Assembly (NCBI GenBank): GCA_030706685.1
Contig: JAUZOA010000031.1
Span: 1 to 54,124 of the forward strand
Length of the DNA: 54,124 nt
Source: Bacteroidota bacterium
Lineage (GTDB): Bacteria > Bacteroidota > Bacteroidia > Chitinophagales > Chitinophagaceae
Reading direction: 5' to 3'
The notes under the pieces are model-generated. The model was not told the origin of the DNA. It searched no databases and saw only the letters and a program-made list of their open reading frames with translations. Position 1 is the first letter of the stretch, and each line of letters starts with the position of its first letter. A program made the translations under genes and the position numbers. Shown here piece after piece: positions 52,840-54,124 of the stretch.

Positions 52840-53391
52840 ATGATTGAGCCTGGTCCGGGCATATTACTCATAGCCGATCCTTTCCTGAAGGATCCCAATT
52901 TTCTTCGTACAGTAGTTTTTCTCTGCGAACACAAAGAAGAGGGTAGCTTTGGTTTTGTACTGAACCGGAAGTATGAAAATACTTTAGATGAACTGATACC
53001 CGGGCTGGAAGACCTGAAACTTCCTGTTTATTATGGCGGGCCGGTCCAAATGGACACTATTCATTTTTTGCATCAATACCCGGATGAAATACCCGGCAGC
53101 GAAGAAGTAATAAAAGGCGTGTATTGGGGAGGTGATTTTGAAAAAGTAGTTGACATGCTGAAAACAGGAATGGCCGATCCGAATAAGATAAGATTTTATA
53201 TAGGCTACTCCGGTTGGAGCGATGGGCAGCTAAATACGGAACTGGAAGAAAAATCATGGCTGACCGTAGCTGGTTCACATAAACTGATATTTCACCGCAA
53301 TTACCAGGAAATATGGAAGGATTCTTTGAAACTACTGGGCGGCGATTATGAAATGATGATCAATTTCCCGATTGATCCGCAGTTGAATTAA
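52840..53391 (+). CDS. YqgE/AlgH (UPF0301) family protein
   Basis: 183-aa cytoplasmic protein. Family motifs: LLIADPFLKDPNFLRTVVFL near the N terminus, GFVLNR, and the end region with GYSGWSDGQL and TELEEKSWL. AlgH was linked to alginate regulation in Pseudomonas; a molecular function is not established. It starts 220 bp from the divergent kinase gene and is followed by an inverted-repeat spacer. Confidence 0.93.
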   Translation: MIEPGPGILLIADPFLKDPNFLRTVVFLCEHKEEGSFGFVLNRKYENTLDELIPGLEDLKLPVYYGGPVQMDTIHFLHQYPDEIPGSEEVIKGVYWGGDFEKVVDMLKTGMADPNKIRFYIGYSGWSDGQLNTELEEKSWLTVAGSHKLIFHRNYQEIWKDSLKLLGGDYEMMINFPIDPQLN

Positions 53392-53487
53392 ATGTAAAAT
53401 ATCGAGTGTAAAATATAAAGTGTAAAAGGGGGAACAGTCTGGGGACCGGGCATTACTTTTACATTCATTATTTTCTATTTTACATTT
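53391..53487. repeat. Large imperfect inverted repeat of TGTAAAAT words
   Basis: The left side has three TGTAAAA words (53393, 53407, 53421); the right side has CTTTTACATT and ATTTTACATTT (53456-53487). They can pair over most of their length around a GC-rich loop. A dispersed-repeat type of element between YqgE and the DUF4197 gene; no T-tract suggestive of a terminator. Confidence 0.6.
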
Positions 53488-53505
53488 ACCCGGTAAAAAA
53501 ATATC

Positions 53506-54124
53506 ATGAAAAGAATCTACCTGGCCCTTATCCTTAGCCTCTCCATTTTTCTTTCATCCTGCGACACCATAAAGAAAATAGCCGGCGCTCTCGCTCCATC
53601 CGAACTTGAAATGGCTACCGGCCTGAAAGATGCTTTATCACAAGGTCTTTTTAAAGGCTTTGATGCGTTTGCCGACCCCAATAGCAATCCATTGGTTCGT
53701 TTTGCTTTTCCGGGCGATGCCGCTAAAATCGAAAAAACACTTCGTGATGTTGGGATGAGTAAAATGGTAGACCAGGTGACCGGTAAATTCACGCGAGCGA
53801 TGTCATCAGCCGTAACGGCCGCCAAGCCTATTTTTCTTAATTCGGTAAAACAAATGACAATCAAAGACGCGGCAAGTCTCCTGCTGACGGATAATAACCA
53901 TGCAGCAACAGAATATTTCAAAACGGCGATGACACCTGAGCTAATGGTAGCTTTCCGGCCCATCGTTGACAGCACTATCAAATTAGAAGGAGCCAATAAA
54001 GACTGGAGCACCATCGCTACCGCTTATAACAAAATTCCTTTTATCAATAAGCCCCTCGAGCCCAGTCTTACAGATTTTATCGCTGCCCGTGCCATTGATG
54101 GCATGTTTGTCAACGTAGCGAATG
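53506..54124 (+). CDS. DUF4197 lipoprotein, 3' end cut by window edge
   Basis: Open from ATG 53506 to the last base (206 complete codons plus one base), so the gene continues beyond the window. Lipoprotein signal with LFLSSC-type lipobox (Cys19). The body has EMATGLKDALSQGL, FPGDAAKIEKTLRDVGM and ITMKDAASLLL-like features of DUF4197 proteins, whose function is unknown. Confidence 0.85.
   Translation, partial: MKRIYLALILSLSIFLSSCDTIKKIAGALAPSELEMATGLKDALSQGLFKGFDAFADPNSNPLVRFAFPGDAAKIEKTLRDVGMSKMVDQVTGKFTRAMSSAVTAAKPIFLNSVKQMTIKDAASLLLTDNNHAATEYFKTAMTPELMVAFRPIVDSTIKLEGANKDWSTIATAYNKIPFINKPLEPSLTDFIAARAIDGMFVNVAN

Noticed and set aside
1-54124. CRISPR array, insertion sequence or tRNA gene
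   Set aside because: No regular 24-40 bp repeats with unique spacers, no transposase gene and no cloverleaf-like 70-90 bp segment with a T-loop GTTCGA-type motif was found by eye.

Overview
The window looks like a chromosomal segment of a Bacteroidota bacterium, most likely of the Chitinophagaceae/Chitinophagales type. Reasons: the dcw cluster has the Bacteroidota order with a short FtsL-like protein, a meso-DAP-type MurE and no murF or ddl. MraY carries a long insertion loop. Shine-Dalgarno sequences are mostly absent before AT-rich leaders, and TTG/GTG starts occur. KdpD is split from its kinase. M16 peptidases occur as an active/inactive pair, and small palindromic repeats are scattered everywhere. 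This placement is inferred from gene content and gene order; no database was searched.

Layout. 1-6803 (+): the kdp potassium-uptake locus without kdpA (off the left edge): kdpB, kdpC, an outer-membrane porin, a soluble KdpD input module and a separate HAMP/PAS histidine kinase. 6927-9059 (+): a lipoprotein and an alpha/beta hydrolase. 9060-11618: divergent oxyR and catalase genes with a perfect OxyR-type 15-mer between them. 11835-20960: LD-carboxypeptidase (-), metG, a small unknown protein, a giant AsmA-like protein, an OB-fold membrane protein and a YceI protein. 20961-22215: 1.25 kb without a convincing gene but with several hairpins, two of them mutually exclusive. 22216-31492: a fused beta-oxidation enzyme, an unknown protein, a metzincin-like protease, two M16 peptidases, a TIGR01777 epimerase (-) and an ABC transporter pair. 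31754-49264 (-): the complete dcw cluster mraZ-rsmH-ftsL-ftsI-murE-mraY-murD-ftsW-murG-murC-ftsQ-ftsA-ftsZ, closed by tandem terminators. 49558-54124: a DUF3052 protein, queA, an orphan RprX-like kinase (-), a YqgE/AlgH protein and a DUF4197 lipoprotein cut by the right edge.

How the genes work together. The dcw genes make lipid II (MurE, MurD and MurC ligases, MraY, MurG), flip or polymerise it (FtsW, FtsI) and build the Z-ring (FtsZ, FtsA, FtsQ, FtsL). MraZ and RsmH lead the operon. The kdp genes form a regulated high-affinity K+ pump. OxyR and catalase form a peroxide-response pair.

The most unusual signal is a set of short palindromic repeats that are not confined to spacers. Three lie in frame inside metG and one in frame inside murD. 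One abuts the murE stop, one overlaps the ftsA stop, and one sits between a 34-bp duplication of the murG 3' end. A second simple repeat (TGAGTAGTGAG-like) forms the 3' ends of ftsL, ftsW and murD. This resembles the protein-invading palindromic elements of Rickettsia, but the sequences here are different and the group is Bacteroidota.
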